A stretch of 64,000 bases of DNA from Candidatus Saccharimonadota bacterium (lineage in GTDB: Bacteria > Patescibacteriota > Saccharimonadia > Saccharimonadales > Saccharimonadaceae). Shown here in pieces: positions 16,723 to 25,296 of this stretch. The DNA is taken from NCBI GenBank assembly GCA_017514975.1, contig JAFWIF010000035.1, positions 124,001 through 188,000 on the forward strand. Reading direction: 5' to 3'. The position numbers were made by a program, and so were the translations under genes. Position 1 is the stretch's first letter; each line of letters opens with the position of its first letter. Under the pieces are notes generated by a model. That model ran no database searches. It was not told where the DNA came from and saw nothing but the letters and a program-made list of their open reading frames with translations.

Positions 16723-16751
16723 TTGACATTCTCAACAAACTATGCTATCAT
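16723..16751 (+). promoter_or_regulatory. Promoter of the small Asp/Tyr-rich membrane protein gene
   Basis: TTGACA (16723-16728), a 17-base spacer, then TGC-TATCAT (16746-16751). The leader is unusually long, at about 190 nt. Confidence 0.75.
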
Positions 16752-16949
16752 ACCTCCTGTTCGGAAAGTTTTTTGCTTTTAAGCGCTAAATATCTAAAAG
16801 CCAATCGCAAATCATCAAAAAACCGCGATTAACAAAAAATGCAAAGGCCAAACAAGCCAATAAGACTAAAAGGCCAAAACACTAAAAGCGCAATACTAAA
16901 AAACTCTCGAATGCAACTTGAAACCAACAGGATCAAAGAGGAGGTACGC

Positions 16950-17225
16950 ATGACAACAAAACAGCAGAACACCGAAGAGACAAGAGAAGAAAAATTCTTT
17001 GATTATGACGATGCCTACGATTACGACTATGATTATGATTGCGATTACAATCGCCAGCATAAGTCCATTCTTGAAAGGACGCGGCGTGATAAAATCATGG
17101 ATTGGGTCAAAATCATCACAGTTGTAGGGGGGGTCATTGTGACCGGTTTTCTCATTGTGCACGGCACAAGCAAGATCACAAAATGGGGCATCCGCTCCAT
17201 AATCGCATGGGCAGAACGTAAATAG
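16950..17225 (+). CDS. Small membrane protein with Asp/Tyr repeat
   Basis: 91 residues. The N-terminal part is charged and contains a DYDDAYDYDYDYDCDY run. A basic stretch (LERTRRDK) leads to one membrane helix (about 54-76, VKIITVVGGVIVTGFLIV), then a basic tail. I chose ATG 16950 because GAGGAGGT lies 6 bases upstream. The acidic-aromatic repeat could bind cations or a partner; the function is unknown. A strong terminator follows. Confidence 0.75.
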   Translation: MTTKQQNTEETREEKFFDYDDAYDYDYDYDCDYNRQHKSILERTRRDKIMDWVKIITVVGGVIVTGFLIVHGTSKITKWGIRSIIAWAERK

Positions 17226-17258
17226 CACCCATAGTCACCCAAAACCTCTTAGCTCCAA

Positions 17259-17288
17259 CCCCAGCCTCATCGCTGGGGCTCTTTTTTA
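17259..17288 (+). terminator. Intrinsic terminator before fusA
   Basis: CCCCAGC-ctcatc-GCTGGGG stem followed by CTCTTTTTTAT. Confidence 0.9.
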
Positions 17289-17304
17289 TCGTAAAAAAAT
17301 ATGC

Positions 17305-17310
17305 TAAAAT
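17305..17310 (+). promoter_or_regulatory. Probable extended -10 of fusA
   Basis: ATGC-TAAAAT with a T-rich -35 region. It would give a leader of about 105 nt before ATG 17421. Confidence 0.4.
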
Positions 17311-17420
17311 ATCAGAAAAGCTGTTTGATGTCTTATTTTGCTATGCGGTAAAAATTACAGAACCGTATAGGACACAAATACATCAATCCGCCGACTATTA
17401 GTTAACTAAAAGGAAAAAAT

Positions 17421-19517
17421 ATGGCCACTCAACAAGTCAAGGATCTATCAAAATACAGAAATATCGGCATCATTGCGCATATCGACGCCGGAAAAACCAC
17501 TACTTCCGAAGCGATTCTTTACCGTACCGGCTTAAAGCATAAAATCGACCTCGTAAAGGGTGACACTGGCGGCGCAACTACTGACTGGATGGATCAAGAA
17601 AAAGAGCGCGGCATCACGATCACTTCTGCTGCCGTGACCGCCTACTGGAAAGGCCACAAGATCAACGTTATCGATACACCAGGACATATTGATTTTACCG
17701 CCGAGGTCGAGCGCTCTCTACGCGTTCTCGATGGCGCCGTCGTCGTTTTCGACGGCAAAATGGGCGTCGAAGCTCAGTCCGAAACTGTCTGGCGCCAAGC
17801 CGACAAATACGGCGTGCCTCGCATTTGCTTCGTTAATAAAATTAATCAAATTGGCGGCGATTTCTATAAATCTCTCGAGTCTATCCACAAGCGTCTTAGC
17901 AAAAACGCCTTCGCTGTCCACCTTCCAATCGGTTTCGAAAAAGATATTAACGGTATCGTCGACCTGATCGATATGAAAGCCTACACTTATAAAGATTACA
18001 CCGATCACGAACTTACTGTCGGCGAGATTCCAGAAGACATGAAAGAAAAGGCCAAAAATTATCGCTCAATGCTTATCGAAGAAGCCGTCCAAGCCGACGA
18101 AAAATTGATGGAGAAGTTCTTCGAGCAGGGCGAAGACGCCATTACCGTCGACGAACTCAAGTCTGCACTACGCAAACGCATTATCGATGGTCAATTCTTC
18201 CTCGTCACTGGCGGAGATGGCCGTGGCGTCATTGTCGAAAAAGTCCTCGACCTCATCACCGATTTCCTGCCAGCTCCTACCGATATTTCCGCGATTCTTG
18301 GTAAAAATCCAAAAACCGGCGAAGACCTCGTCCGCCACGCCGACGAAAAAGAACCGCTCACCGCTCTTGCCTTCAAAATCGCCACCGATCCCTTCGTTGG
18401 CAAGCTGATCTTTATCCGTGTCTATTCTGGCAAGCTTTCTTCTGGCTCTTATATCCTCAACGCCACTACCGGCAACAAAGAACGCGTTGGTCGTCTCGTC
18501 CGTATGTTCGCAGATAAGCGCGAAGACATCAACGAGATTGGCGCTGGCGATATCGCCGCTGTCGTCGGCCTTAAAGACACCACTACTGGTACAACTATCT
18601 GCGACCCGGCCCATCCTATCCTCCTCGAGTCGATTGAATTCCCGGATCCTCCCGTCTCAATTGCCGTCGAACCAAAAACCAAAGCCGACCAAGAAAAAAT
18701 GGGTATCGGCCTCGGTAAGCTCGCCGAAGAAGATCCAACTTTCCGCGTCCACAGCGACGAAGAATCTGGCCAAACCATCATCTCCGGCATGGGCGAACTT
18801 CACCTCGATATTATTATCGATCGCCTCAAGCGCGAATTTAACGTCGAAGCCAACACTGGCGAACCACAAGTCGCCTATCGCGAAACGATTCGTGGCACCG
18901 CCGAAGCCCAAGGAAAACATATTAAACAGTCTGGTGGTCGTGGTCAGTATGGCGACGTCTGGATCAAGTTCGAACCAAACGAAGCCGGCAAAGGATTTGA
19001 GTTTATCGACCAGATCAAAGGCGGCGTCGTTCCATTAGAATATCGCAAACCTGTCATGGAAGGCGTCAAAGAGACCCTCGAGGGTGGCGTTATCGCCGGT
19101 TACCCAGTTCTCGATGTCAAAGCCACTCTCTACGACGGCTCCTATCACGACGTCGACTCCTCCGAGCTCGCTTTCCACCTTGCTGGTAGCCTCGCTACGC
19201 GCGAAGGTATCAAAAAGGCCAAGCCAGTCCTTCTTGAGCCGGTCATGAAGATAGAAGTTACCACTCCAGAAGATTTCATGGGCGACGTAATCGGAGACTT
19301 AAATTCTCGCCGTGGCCGTATCGACTCGATGGAAGACCGCGAAAACGGCATCAAAGTCATCACTGGCTTCGTTCCGCTCGCCAATATGTTCGGATACACC
19401 TCCGATCTTCGCGGTATGTCCCAAGGTCGCGCTGCTTCCACTATGGAGCTTAACGGGTACGAGGAAGTTCCACCGAATATCGCCCAAGAGATTATCGACA
19501 AACGTAACGCAAAATAA
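17421..19517 (+). CDS. fusA: Elongation factor G
   Basis: 698 residues, normal length. GTPase motifs: AHIDAGKTTTSE (G1), DTPGHIDFT (G3) and NKINQIGG (G4; NK-D is NK-N here). Domain IV has GGRGQYGDVWIKFEP and the tip region, and the C-terminus has GDLNSRRGRIDSME and LRGMSQGRAASTMEL. It drives mRNA-tRNA translocation on the ribosome. An AAAGGAAAA site precedes ATG. It forms its own unit, closed by a terminator, rather than the rpsL-rpsG-fusA-tuf operon. The Asn in G4 deserves a check, since Asp there normally reads the guanine base. Confidence 0.98.
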   Translation: MATQQVKDLSKYRNIGIIAHIDAGKTTTSEAILYRTGLKHKIDLVKGDTGGATTDWMDQEKERGITITSAAVTAYWKGHKINVIDTPGHIDFTAEVERSLRVLDGAVVVFDGKMGVEAQSETVWRQADKYGVPRICFVNKINQIGGDFYKSLESIHKRLSKNAFAVHLPIGFEKDINGIVDLIDMKAYTYKDYTDHELTVGEIPEDMKEKAKNYRSMLIEEAVQADEKLMEKFFEQGEDAITVDELKSALRKRIIDGQFFLVTGGDGRGVIVEKVLDLITDFLPAPTDISAILGKNPKTGEDLVRHADEKEPLTALAFKIATDPFVGKLIFIRVYSGKLSSGSYILNATTGNKERVGRLVRMFADKREDINEIGAGDIAAVVGLKDTTTGTTICDPAHPILLESIEFPDPPVSIAVEPKTKADQEKMGIGLGKLAEEDPTFRVHSDEESGQTIISGMGELHLDIIIDRLKREFNVEANTGEPQVAYRETIRGTAEAQGKHIKQSGGRGQYGDVWIKFEPNEAGKGFEFIDQIKGGVVPLEYRKPVMEGVKETLEGGVIAGYPVLDVKATLYDGSYHDVDSSELAFHLAGSLATREGIKKAKPVLLEPVMKIEVTTPEDFMGDVIGDLNSRRGRIDSMEDRENGIKVITGFVPLANMFGYTSDLRGMSQGRAASTMELNGYEEVPPNIAQEIIDKRNAK

Positions 19518-19542
19518 CATCACCGCGCAAACAAAACCCGTA

Positions 19543-19570
19543 AAAAATCCGCCTAACCAGCGGATTTTTT
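19543..19570 (+). terminator. Intrinsic terminator after fusA
   Basis: AAAAATCCGC-ctaacca-GCGGATTTTTT. Confidence 0.92.
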
Positions 19571-19586
19571 CCAGTAAAATTCTCAC

Positions 19587-19615
19587 TTTACAGCCACGAA
19601 AAAATCATATAAAAT
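19587..19615 (+). promoter_or_regulatory. Promoter of tuf
   Basis: TTTACA (19587-19592), a 17-base spacer, then TAAAAT (19610-19615). A leader of about 65 nt ends in an AAAGGAG site. Confidence 0.65.
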
Positions 19616-19686
19616 ACTACTATATCGCTTTGGGCTGGTTAATATTAGTGCCCTTAGATTTGTAAAATAAAGGAGAAAAATAAACT

Positions 19687-20871
19687 ATGGCAAATTTCGA
19701 CCGTAGCAAGCCACACGTCAACGTCGGTACTATGGGCCACGTCGACCACGGTAAAACTACTTTGACCGCCGCTATTACGGCTGTCCTCGCAAAGAAGCTC
19801 CCTTCGGAGATTAACAAACCTGTCGCCTACGACCAGATTGACAATGCTCCAGAAGAAAAAGCTCGCGGTATTACTATCGCTACTTCTCACCAAGAGTACG
19901 AAACCGAAAAACGCCACTACGCTCACGTCGATATGCCAGGCCACGCCGACTATATCAAGAACATGATCACCGGTGCTGCGCAGGTTGATGGCGCTATCCT
20001 CGTCGTCGCTGCAAATGACGGCCCTTTGCCACAGACCCGCGAACACGTCCTCTTGGCGCACCAGGTCAACGTACCTAAGATTGTCGTCTTCTTGAACAAG
20101 ATGGATCTCGCTGACCCAGAGCTCGTCGAGCTCGTCGAAATGGACGTTCGCGAACTCCTCAACAAATACGGCTTCGATGGTGACAACGCCCCAATCATCA
20201 AGGGTTCTGCTACTAAAGCCCTCGAAGGTGATCCCGAAAACGAACAAGCAATCATGGATCTCTTGGCTGCTATGGACGACTATATCGAAGAGCCAACTCG
20301 CGACCTCGACAAGCCATTCCTTATGCCTGTCGAAGATGTCTTCTCAATCAAGGGTCGTGGTACTGTTGCTACTGGCCGTATCGAGCAGGGCATTATTAAG
20401 ATCAACGACGAAGTCGAAATCGTCGGCCTCAAAGATACTCAAAAGTCTGTCGTTACTGGTGTCGAAGCCTTCCACAAGACTCTCGAAGAAGGTCGTGCCG
20501 GCGACAACGCTGGACTTCTTCTCCGCGGTATCGAGCGCGATCAAATCGAGCGTGGTCAAGTTATTGCCAAACCAGGCACTATCACCCCACACACCGAATT
20601 TGAAGCTCAGGTTTACATCTTAAAGAAAGAGGAAGGTGGCCGCCATACGCCATTCCAGAATGGCTACAAGCCACAGTTCTACTTCCGCACCACCGATGTT
20701 ACTGGCGAAGTCGAGCTTCCAAAAGACAAAGAAATCGTCATGCCAGGCGACACTGTCACCTTTAGCGTCAAGCTCAACGCGCCAATCGCTATGAACGATA
20801 ATGATCGCTTCGCTATCCGCGAAGGTGGACGCACCGTCGGTTCTGGTGTTGTGACCAAGATCAACAAATAA
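19687..20871 (+). CDS. tuf: Elongation factor Tu
   Basis: 394 residues. Motifs: [15 protein letters not shown] (G1), [12 protein letters not shown] (G3; the usual DCPGH is DMPGH), NKMDLAD (G4) and a full set of beta-barrel domains 2 and 3 ending [13 protein letters not shown]. It delivers aminoacyl-tRNA to the ribosome. An AAAGGAGAAA site is present. It has its own promoter and terminator, between fusA and rpsJ. Confidence 0.98.
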   Translation: MANFDRSKPHVNVGTMGHVDHGKTTLTAAITAVLAKKLPSEINKPVAYDQIDNAPEEKARGITIATSHQEYETEKRHYAHVDMPGHADYIKNMITGAAQVDGAILVVAANDGPLPQTREHVLLAHQVNVPKIVVFLNKMDLADPELVELVEMDVRELLNKYGFDGDNAPIIKGSATKALEGDPENEQAIMDLLAAMDDYIEEPTRDLDKPFLMPVEDVFSIKGRGTVATGRIEQGIIKINDEVEIVGLKDTQKSVVTGVEAFHKTLEEGRAGDNAGLLLRGIERDQIERGQVIAKPGTITPHTEFEAQVYILKKEEGGRHTPFQNGYKPQFYFRTTDVTGEVELPKDKEIVMPGDTVTFSVKLNAPIAMNDNDRFAIREGGRTVGSGVVTKINK

Positions 20872-20907
20872 ATCTACGAAATTTATCAGATTTCTAGATA
20901 AAACCGC

Positions 20908-20935
20908 CAAAAATACCTCGCAAGGGGTATTTTTG
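20908..20935 (+). terminator. Intrinsic terminator after tuf
   Basis: CAAAAATACC paired with GGTATTTTTG across a short loop. The T-tract runs straight into the next promoter's TTGACA. Confidence 0.88.
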
Positions 20936-20936
20936 C

Positions 20937-20965
20937 TTGACAAATCAGGCTATCTTTGATATAAT
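20937..20965 (+). promoter_or_regulatory. Consensus promoter of rpsJ
   Basis: TTGACA (20937-20942), a 17-base spacer, then TATAAT (20960-20965). The leader to rpsJ is about 110 nt. Confidence 0.88.
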
Positions 20966-21080
20966 AAAAAGATATATTAACTATTGTGCCGCAACCACTC
21001 ATCGACACTCTGTCTAGCGAGTATCTGAGATTATGCGACAAGTAACCGCGCCGTCAACAGCGCATCAAGAAAGGAACATT

Positions 21081-21419
21081 ATGGCAGAAGCCAAAAAGAC
21101 CACCAAAACCGATACCGGACTTAAGATTCGCATCCGCCTCAAGGCCTACGATCACCGCCTTATCGACCAGAGCGCAAAGCAAATCGTCGACACCGCAATT
21201 CGTACCGGCGCACAAGTCAGCGGCCCCGTCCCTCTCCCAACCAAACGCTCTACCTTCACCGTCACCAAATCGCCACACGTCTATAAAACAGGCGGCGAAG
21301 CTTTCGAGATGAAGGTTCACAAACGCCTTATCGACGTTATCAACGCCACGCCAAAAACTATCGACTCTCTCCAGAACCTCTCTCTCCCTGCTGGCGTCGA
21401 TGCCGAAATCAAGATGTAA
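21081..21419 (+). CDS. rpsJ: 30S ribosomal protein S10
   Basis: 112 residues with a short Lys-rich N-terminal extension. S10 motifs: [24 protein letters not shown] and [20 protein letters not shown], then [12 protein letters not shown]. It binds 16S rRNA in the 30S head and can also act with NusB in antitermination. The ATG was chosen for the AAAGGAA site; the longer frame from 21033 lacks one. Unusually, a terminator and about 1.4 kb of other sequence separate it from rplC. Confidence 0.97.
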   Translation: MAEAKKTTKTDTGLKIRIRLKAYDHRLIDQSAKQIVDTAIRTGAQVSGPVPLPTKRSTFTVTKSPHVYKTGGEAFEMKVHKRLIDVINATPKTIDSLQNLSLPAGVDAEIKM

Positions 21420-21444
21420 GCTCTCGTAGAGATTGCCAACGAAG

Positions 21445-21473
21445 ATCCCCCGACTATTTAAGGGGGATTTTTG
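21445..21473 (+). terminator. Intrinsic terminator directly after rpsJ
   Basis: ATCCCCC stem pairing with GGGGGAT followed by TTTTT. It isolates rpsJ from the rest of the S10 operon. Confidence 0.88.
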
Positions 21474-21599
21474 GCTTTTCTTAAAATGGGCACTCCTAGC
21501 AGGGGAGGCCTTTGCTTCTTGGATTTTACATAAAACGAATATATAATTATATAAAACGTAATAATTCAAGGAAAAGAGAGCTCGTCCTCTTGCCCCCTC

Positions 21600-21628
21600 T
21601 TGACAAAAACATAAATAAGATGCATAAT
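21600..21628 (+). promoter_or_regulatory. Promoter of the small inserted gene
   Basis: TTGACA (21600-21605), a 17-base spacer, then CATAAT (21623-21628). The leader opens with a CTTCGC-aaatctg-GCGAAG hairpin (21638-21656). Confidence 0.72.
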
Positions 21629-21712
21629 AAAGTTAAGCTTCGCAAATCTGGCGAAGAGTAATTTTGTCGCTTTTGTTTTTTTACAGAGACATGTTCAAAG
21701 GAGGATGAGATT

Positions 21713-21994
21713 ATGAGGAAGAAGCAGGATTTTTTGGACTACGATAGACCTACTTACGACCCTGTGTATCTTGACGACCCACGCGTCTGTTGCGACCCCA
21801 ATAGCCCTTGCTATAAAGCTTTTCTGGATTTCAATCATTATACCCACTTCAAAATCTATGCTCCGAACGGAAACATCGAAGCGCATGGTCGCCTGAGGTC
21901 TTGGACGGATTTAGGAGACATGTTGCGTATTGTTGCGGATGACCGTATTTATCTAGCGCCGAAACAGTTGGCGATACTTGAGCGGCCTAACTAA
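21713..21994 (+). CDS. Small protein of unknown function inserted in the S10 operon
   Basis: 93 residues; not recognised. No signal or membrane segment. It is rich in Tyr and Asp, has a CCDPNSPCY cluster in the middle and ends KQLAILERPN. AAAGGAGG lies 9 bases upstream. It has its own promoter, folded leader and terminator, so it does not depend on rpsJ transcription. Its wide use of G/T-ending codons differs from the ribosomal genes around it. Confidence 0.72.
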   Translation: MRKKQDFLDYDRPTYDPVYLDDPRVCCDPNSPCYKAFLDFNHYTHFKIYAPNGNIEAHGRLRSWTDLGDMLRIVADDRIYLAPKQLAILERPN

Positions 21995-22065
21995 AGAGAT
22001 TGCATAAATCGTGTCCTAGAGATGTCCTGTTCTCGAAGAGCGTTTTGTCTTGAGGCGCACCACAG

Positions 22066-22096
22066 AAATCCACTAGTCGCATTTAGTGGATTTTTT
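22066..22096 (+). terminator. Intrinsic terminator after the small inserted gene
   Basis: AATCCACTA-...-TAGTGGATT stem followed by TTTTTT. Confidence 0.9.
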
Positions 22097-22157
22097 CATG
22101 CGCAAAAAACCATCAAAAACTACCAAAAGCCACTGGAAAAAGCTAAATAACCGCTAG

Positions 22158-22724
22158 AGAGTTATTAACGCATTGTTGCGGCAAGGCGTCGCAATAGACG
22201 ACATTGTCTCTGGAATGGGTAATCGGTGGAGTCTTGATACGAATTGTGAATATTTGCTAGAAAAAGAGGCGACACCCGATGCTATTCTCGATAAAATGCT
22301 AACATTTGACGAACAAGCCTTAGATAACATAGAGCACTTCAATGTATATCTAGAAAACAATATTGGTATTGATAAAATATTGCAGAGCACAAAGACTGTA
22401 TCTAGTCGGTTTTGGAGAAACGAAGAAATTATCAAAACCCTAAAGAACGCAGACAAAAGGCAACCGGTAGACCTAAGCGCCTTGTTCTCGAAAACTACAG
22501 ACAAAGTTTGGTCCGCAGTAGCTGCCTTACGAGCTGGCGTAGCGGTAAATAATTTAGTAGGCAAGCTGGATCGCGATGAAATAGCAAGATATAACCTAGA
22601 GTTCCAGTGGCAAATAGCGGATGCTCTATTACGCGCCGGAGCTGACAAGGAATCTTTTATTTGAGTTTTTGATAAGAAAGTCTTTGAATATAATCCCGAT
22701 GAGCAATATGACGAATTGGTTTAG
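22158..22724 (+). pseudogene. Decayed helical protein gene between rpsJ and rplC
   Basis: The frame is open from just after an in-frame TAG (22155) and codes for a helical, leucine-rich product (LLRQGVAIDDIV, then LLEKEATPDAILDKML). The pattern suggests short alpha-helical repeats. There is no ATG, promoter or Shine-Dalgarno; the first usable codon is TTG 22173, and coding-like text begins before it. A TGA at 22662 is followed in the same frame by 19 more coding-like residues (VFDKKVFEYNPDEQYDELV), then TAG. This fits a gene that has lost its 5' end and gained a stop. UGA readthrough is possible but less likely. The family is not recognised. Confidence 0.62.
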
Positions 22725-22753
22725 CTGCGAGATTTGCATTTTTCTCCTCAACG

Positions 22754-22779
22754 TGATAATATACCTAGGTATATTATCA
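22754..22779. promoter_or_regulatory. 26-bp perfect palindrome upstream of rplC
   Basis: TGATAATATACCT (22754-22766) is immediately followed by its exact reverse complement AGGTATATTATCA (22767-22779). There is no loop and no T-tract, so it is more like a dimeric protein site or paired -10 elements than a terminator. It lies 104 bases before rplC. Confidence 0.65.
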
Positions 22780-22822
22780 AAATAACGTCATTTTGGCGCA
22801 AGAGCTCGGTCCGAATATCACA

Positions 22823-22853
22823 GCTTGTGCACTATCGGATACCACTCACAAGC
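22823..22853 (+). promoter_or_regulatory. Stem-loop in the rplC leader
   Basis: GCTTGTG (22823-22829) pairs exactly with CACAAGC (22847-22853) across a 17-base loop. It may be an autoregulatory site for a ribosomal protein of the operon, as L4 leaders are elsewhere, but no known leader family was recognised. Confidence 0.4.
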
Positions 22854-22883
22854 CAAATGATTTTAATGGGAAAGGAAGCCCCG

Positions 22884-23504
22884 ATGAAGATCATCCTCGG
22901 CACCAAAATTGGTATGACCCAGATCATCGGCGACGACGGCGTAGTCACACCTGTGACTATCCTCGAAGCTGGCCCCTGTACGGTGACTCAGACTAAATCC
23001 ATCGAAACCGATGGGTATAGCGCCGTCCAGTTGGCATTTGGTCAGGGTAAGAATCTGAGCAAGGCCGTGACCGGACACGTTAAAAAATCCGGTAAAGATA
23101 TCAAACCGAAACACCTTCGCGAATTTCGCCTCGACGAAATCCCTACCGATTTAACAGTCGGTAGCGAATTCACCGTTTCCGAATTTGCCATCGGTGACAA
23201 GGTTCAAGTTACTGGCACGAGTAAGGGTAAAGGTTTCGCCGGAACCGTCAAGCGCCACAACTTCAACGAGTCTCGCAATACGCACGGTTTCAAAGGCAAT
23301 ATCCGTCGCGTTGGCTCTATCGGCTCAATGTACCCGCAAAAAGTTTTTAAGGGTAAAAAGATGCCAGGCCGCATGGGACACGACCGCGTAACGGTCAAAA
23401 ACCTCGTCGTCGCCTATATTGACGCCGAACATAATTTAATTGGCCTTAAAGGTGCCGTTCCTGGCCCAAACAAAGGCCTCGTAATGGTGGAGGGAAAGGA
23501 GTAG
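22884..23504 (+). CDS. rplC: 50S ribosomal protein L3
   Basis: 206 residues. It starts MKIILGTKIGMTQI as in most L3 proteins, behind an AAAGGAAG site; the 50-residue upstream frame extension is not part of the protein. The central GTSKGKGFAGTVKRHNF is the conserved loop that reaches the peptidyl transferase centre, and GSIGSMYPQKVFKGKKMPG is also typical. It is first gene of the long rplC-rpsH run. Confidence 0.98.
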   Translation: MKIILGTKIGMTQIIGDDGVVTPVTILEAGPCTVTQTKSIETDGYSAVQLAFGQGKNLSKAVTGHVKKSGKDIKPKHLREFRLDEIPTDLTVGSEFTVSEFAIGDKVQVTGTSKGKGFAGTVKRHNFNESRNTHGFKGNIRRVGSIGSMYPQKVFKGKKMPGRMGHDRVTVKNLVVAYIDAEHNLIGLKGAVPGPNKGLVMVEGKE

Positions 23505-23505
23505 T

Positions 23506-24108
23506 ATGGCAGACGCAAAACTCAACAAAGACGTCTTCGGTCTCTCCGTCGACAACCACGAATTAATCAAACTCGCCTACGACGCTTACCTCGCCAATTC
23601 GCGCAGTTCACACGCAAAGACCCTCACGCGTAGCGACGTTCGCGGCGGCGGCAAAAAGCCTTGGAAGCAAAAAGGCACCGGTCGCGCCCGCTTTGGCTCG
23701 ACTCGCAACCCTATCTGGCGCCACGGTGGCGTAGCTTTTGGACGCACCGGCGAAGAGAACTTCACCAAAAAGATCAGCAAGAGCTCCAAGCTTCTCGCTG
23801 TTCGCCAAGCTCTTAGCCTCAAAAACGCCAGCAAGGCAATCTACGAAGCCGACTTTAAAGTATCCGGCAAGACTAAAGACGCTGTCAAAAACCTCGCGCA
23901 ACTCAAGCTAGACGGCAAAAACATTTTACTCGTCGTTTCCGAGAAAAGCCCCGAGCTTCTTCGCTCAACCAACAATCTCCAAACCGTCAAGCTCGTCCGC
24001 GCAACTTATCTCAACGTCTTCGATATCATGAACGCCGACGCTATCGTCTTCAATACCGACGCGCTCAAGCTTACCGAAGCTTGGCTGCTCGGAAAGGAGG
24101 AAAAGTAA
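23506..24108 (+). CDS. rplD: 50S ribosomal protein L4
   Basis: 200 residues. The exit-tunnel loop signature is RSDVRGGGKKPWKQKGTGRARFGSTRNPIWRHGG, read in pieces at about residues 44-77. The C-terminal Rossmann-like half ends with DALKLTEAWL. It follows rplC by one base with a GAAAGGAG site. In other bacteria L4 also autoregulates the S10 operon. Confidence 0.97.
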   Translation: MADAKLNKDVFGLSVDNHELIKLAYDAYLANSRSSHAKTLTRSDVRGGGKKPWKQKGTGRARFGSTRNPIWRHGGVAFGRTGEENFTKKISKSSKLLAVRQALSLKNASKAIYEADFKVSGKTKDAVKNLAQLKLDGKNILLVVSEKSPELLRSTNNLQTVKLVRATYLNVFDIMNADAIVFNTDALKLTEAWLLGKEEK

Positions 24109-24109
24109 T

Positions 24110-24457
24110 ATGTTAATTCGTCCAATTCAGACCGAAAAAGCCTACCGCGAACAAACCAAGCGCAGCTATATGTTTGTCGTCCCAGAGGACACCAGTAAGC
24201 AAGCCATCGCTCAACAAATTACTGACCAATACAACGTTACAGTAACGAGCGTTCACACTATTCTTCGCAAAGGCAAAGCTACAAAGTTTAGCCGCGGCAA
24301 GCACGCTTATCCAGGCACTACTTATCGCCAAGATAAGAAAATCGCCTACGTTACCTTAAAAGACGGCGACAGCATCAAAGTCTTTGACGAAGAGGCAACC
24401 GATCAAAAGGCTTCCACATCAACCAAAACTAAGTCCGACAAGGGAGGAGATAAATAA
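24110..24457 (+). CDS. rplW: 50S ribosomal protein L23
   Basis: 115 residues. It begins IRPIQTEKAY (family LIRPVITEKA) and has FVVPEDTSKQAIAQQITDQYNV. The C-terminal tail is a Lys/Thr/Ser extension beyond the usual 95 residues. L23 lies at the tunnel exit and docks SRP and trigger factor. The stop overlaps the rplB start. Confidence 0.95.
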   Translation: MLIRPIQTEKAYREQTKRSYMFVVPEDTSKQAIAQQITDQYNVTVTSVHTILRKGKATKFSRGKHAYPGTTYRQDKKIAYVTLKDGDSIKVFDEEATDQKASTSTKTKSDKGGDK

Positions 24458-25293
24458 TGAGTATTAAAGCTTATCGCCCAACCACGCCGGCACAACGCCA
24501 AAAGACCACCCAAGATTTCGACGAAATCACAACGCGCAAACCATTAAAAAGCCTCATCGCAAGCAAAAAGCAACGCGCTGGACGCAATAATAAAGGTCGC
24601 ATCACCGTTCGTCATCGCGGTGGCGGCGTTAAACGCCACTATCGCCTCATGACCTACAATCTCCCAGAAAATCTCAAACTCACGGTAGAAGAAATCGAGT
24701 ACGATCCAAATCGTAGCGCTCGTATCGCACGGGTCAAGGATCAGAACGATGTTTATTACTACATTCTTGCCGACACCAATATGCGCAAAGGCGCTACCAT
24801 TCAAACTGGCACTAACGCTCCAATAGAAGCTAGCAACCGTCTCAGCCTCGAGCAAATTCCTGTCGGTACGCAAGTTTACGCTATTGAGCTCACGCCAGGA
24901 CGTGGCGCTCAGATGGTGCGCGCCGCTGGAGCGACCGCGCAGCTTATGGCGAAAGAAAATGGCTACGCTACCCTTCGCCTCCCATCAGGCGAAGTCCGCA
25001 AGGTACTCACAACTTGCACTGCCAATATCGGTACAGTCGGCAACGTCCAACACCAAAACATCAAAATCGGTTCTGCGGGCCGCAATCGCCGCAAAGGCAT
25101 TCGTCCAACCGTCCGCGGTGTTGTCATGAACGCCGCCGACCATCCACACGGTGGCGGTGACGGTGGTCGACACGGTTCCGGCAAAGCTCCCCGTACTCCA
25201 TGGGGTCAGCTCACACTCGGCTACCGCACTCGTCGTAATAAGAAAACTAATAAGATGATTGTTCGCAGTCGTCATGAAGGGAAGAGGAGATAG
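24457..25293 (+). CDS. rplB: 50S ribosomal protein L2
   Basis: 278 residues, normal length. It has GRNNKGRITVRHRGGG and, near the end, the conserved HPHGGGDG signature with its catalytically important His, then GKAPRTPWG. It binds 23S rRNA near the peptidyl transferase centre. A GGGAGG site lies inside the end of rplW. Confidence 0.98.
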   Translation: MSIKAYRPTTPAQRQKTTQDFDEITTRKPLKSLIASKKQRAGRNNKGRITVRHRGGGVKRHYRLMTYNLPENLKLTVEEIEYDPNRSARIARVKDQNDVYYYILADTNMRKGATIQTGTNAPIEASNRLSLEQIPVGTQVYAIELTPGRGAQMVRAAGATAQLMAKENGYATLRLPSGEVRKVLTTCTANIGTVGNVQHQNIKIGSAGRNRRKGIRPTVRGVVMNAADHPHGGGDGGRHGSGKAPRTPWGQLTLGYRTRRNKKTNKMIVRSRHEGKRR

Positions 25294-25296
25294 TCT

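Larger units (their letters stand above)
16561..16949. other. Divergent intergenic region with two leaders
   Basis: 389 bases. The left part is the leader of the minus lipoprotein, including an ATCGAC/GTCGAT hairpin (16665-16681) and a minus -10 at 16688-16693. The right part is an A-rich leader of about 190 nt for the small plus gene at 16950, with an AATCGC/GCGATT stem (16803-16830). No RNA gene was recognised. A longer in-frame ATG at 16839 lacks a Shine-Dalgarno. Confidence 0.6.

Noticed and set aside
16839-16949. Longer start (ATG 16839) for the Asp/Tyr-rich membrane protein
   Set aside because: The added 37 residues have A-rich leader composition and no Shine-Dalgarno, while GAGGAGGT sits right before ATG 16950.
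22158-22724. Alternative genetic code (UGA as Gly) for the whole organism
   Set aside because: The core genes contain no internal in-frame TGA, and this gene also lacks a start signal, so decay is enough to explain the stop.
22734-22883. 50-residue N-terminal extension of L3
   Set aside because: The L3 family begins MKIILGTKIGMTQ, with a good AAAGGAAG site there. The extension runs over the palindrome and hairpin of the leader.
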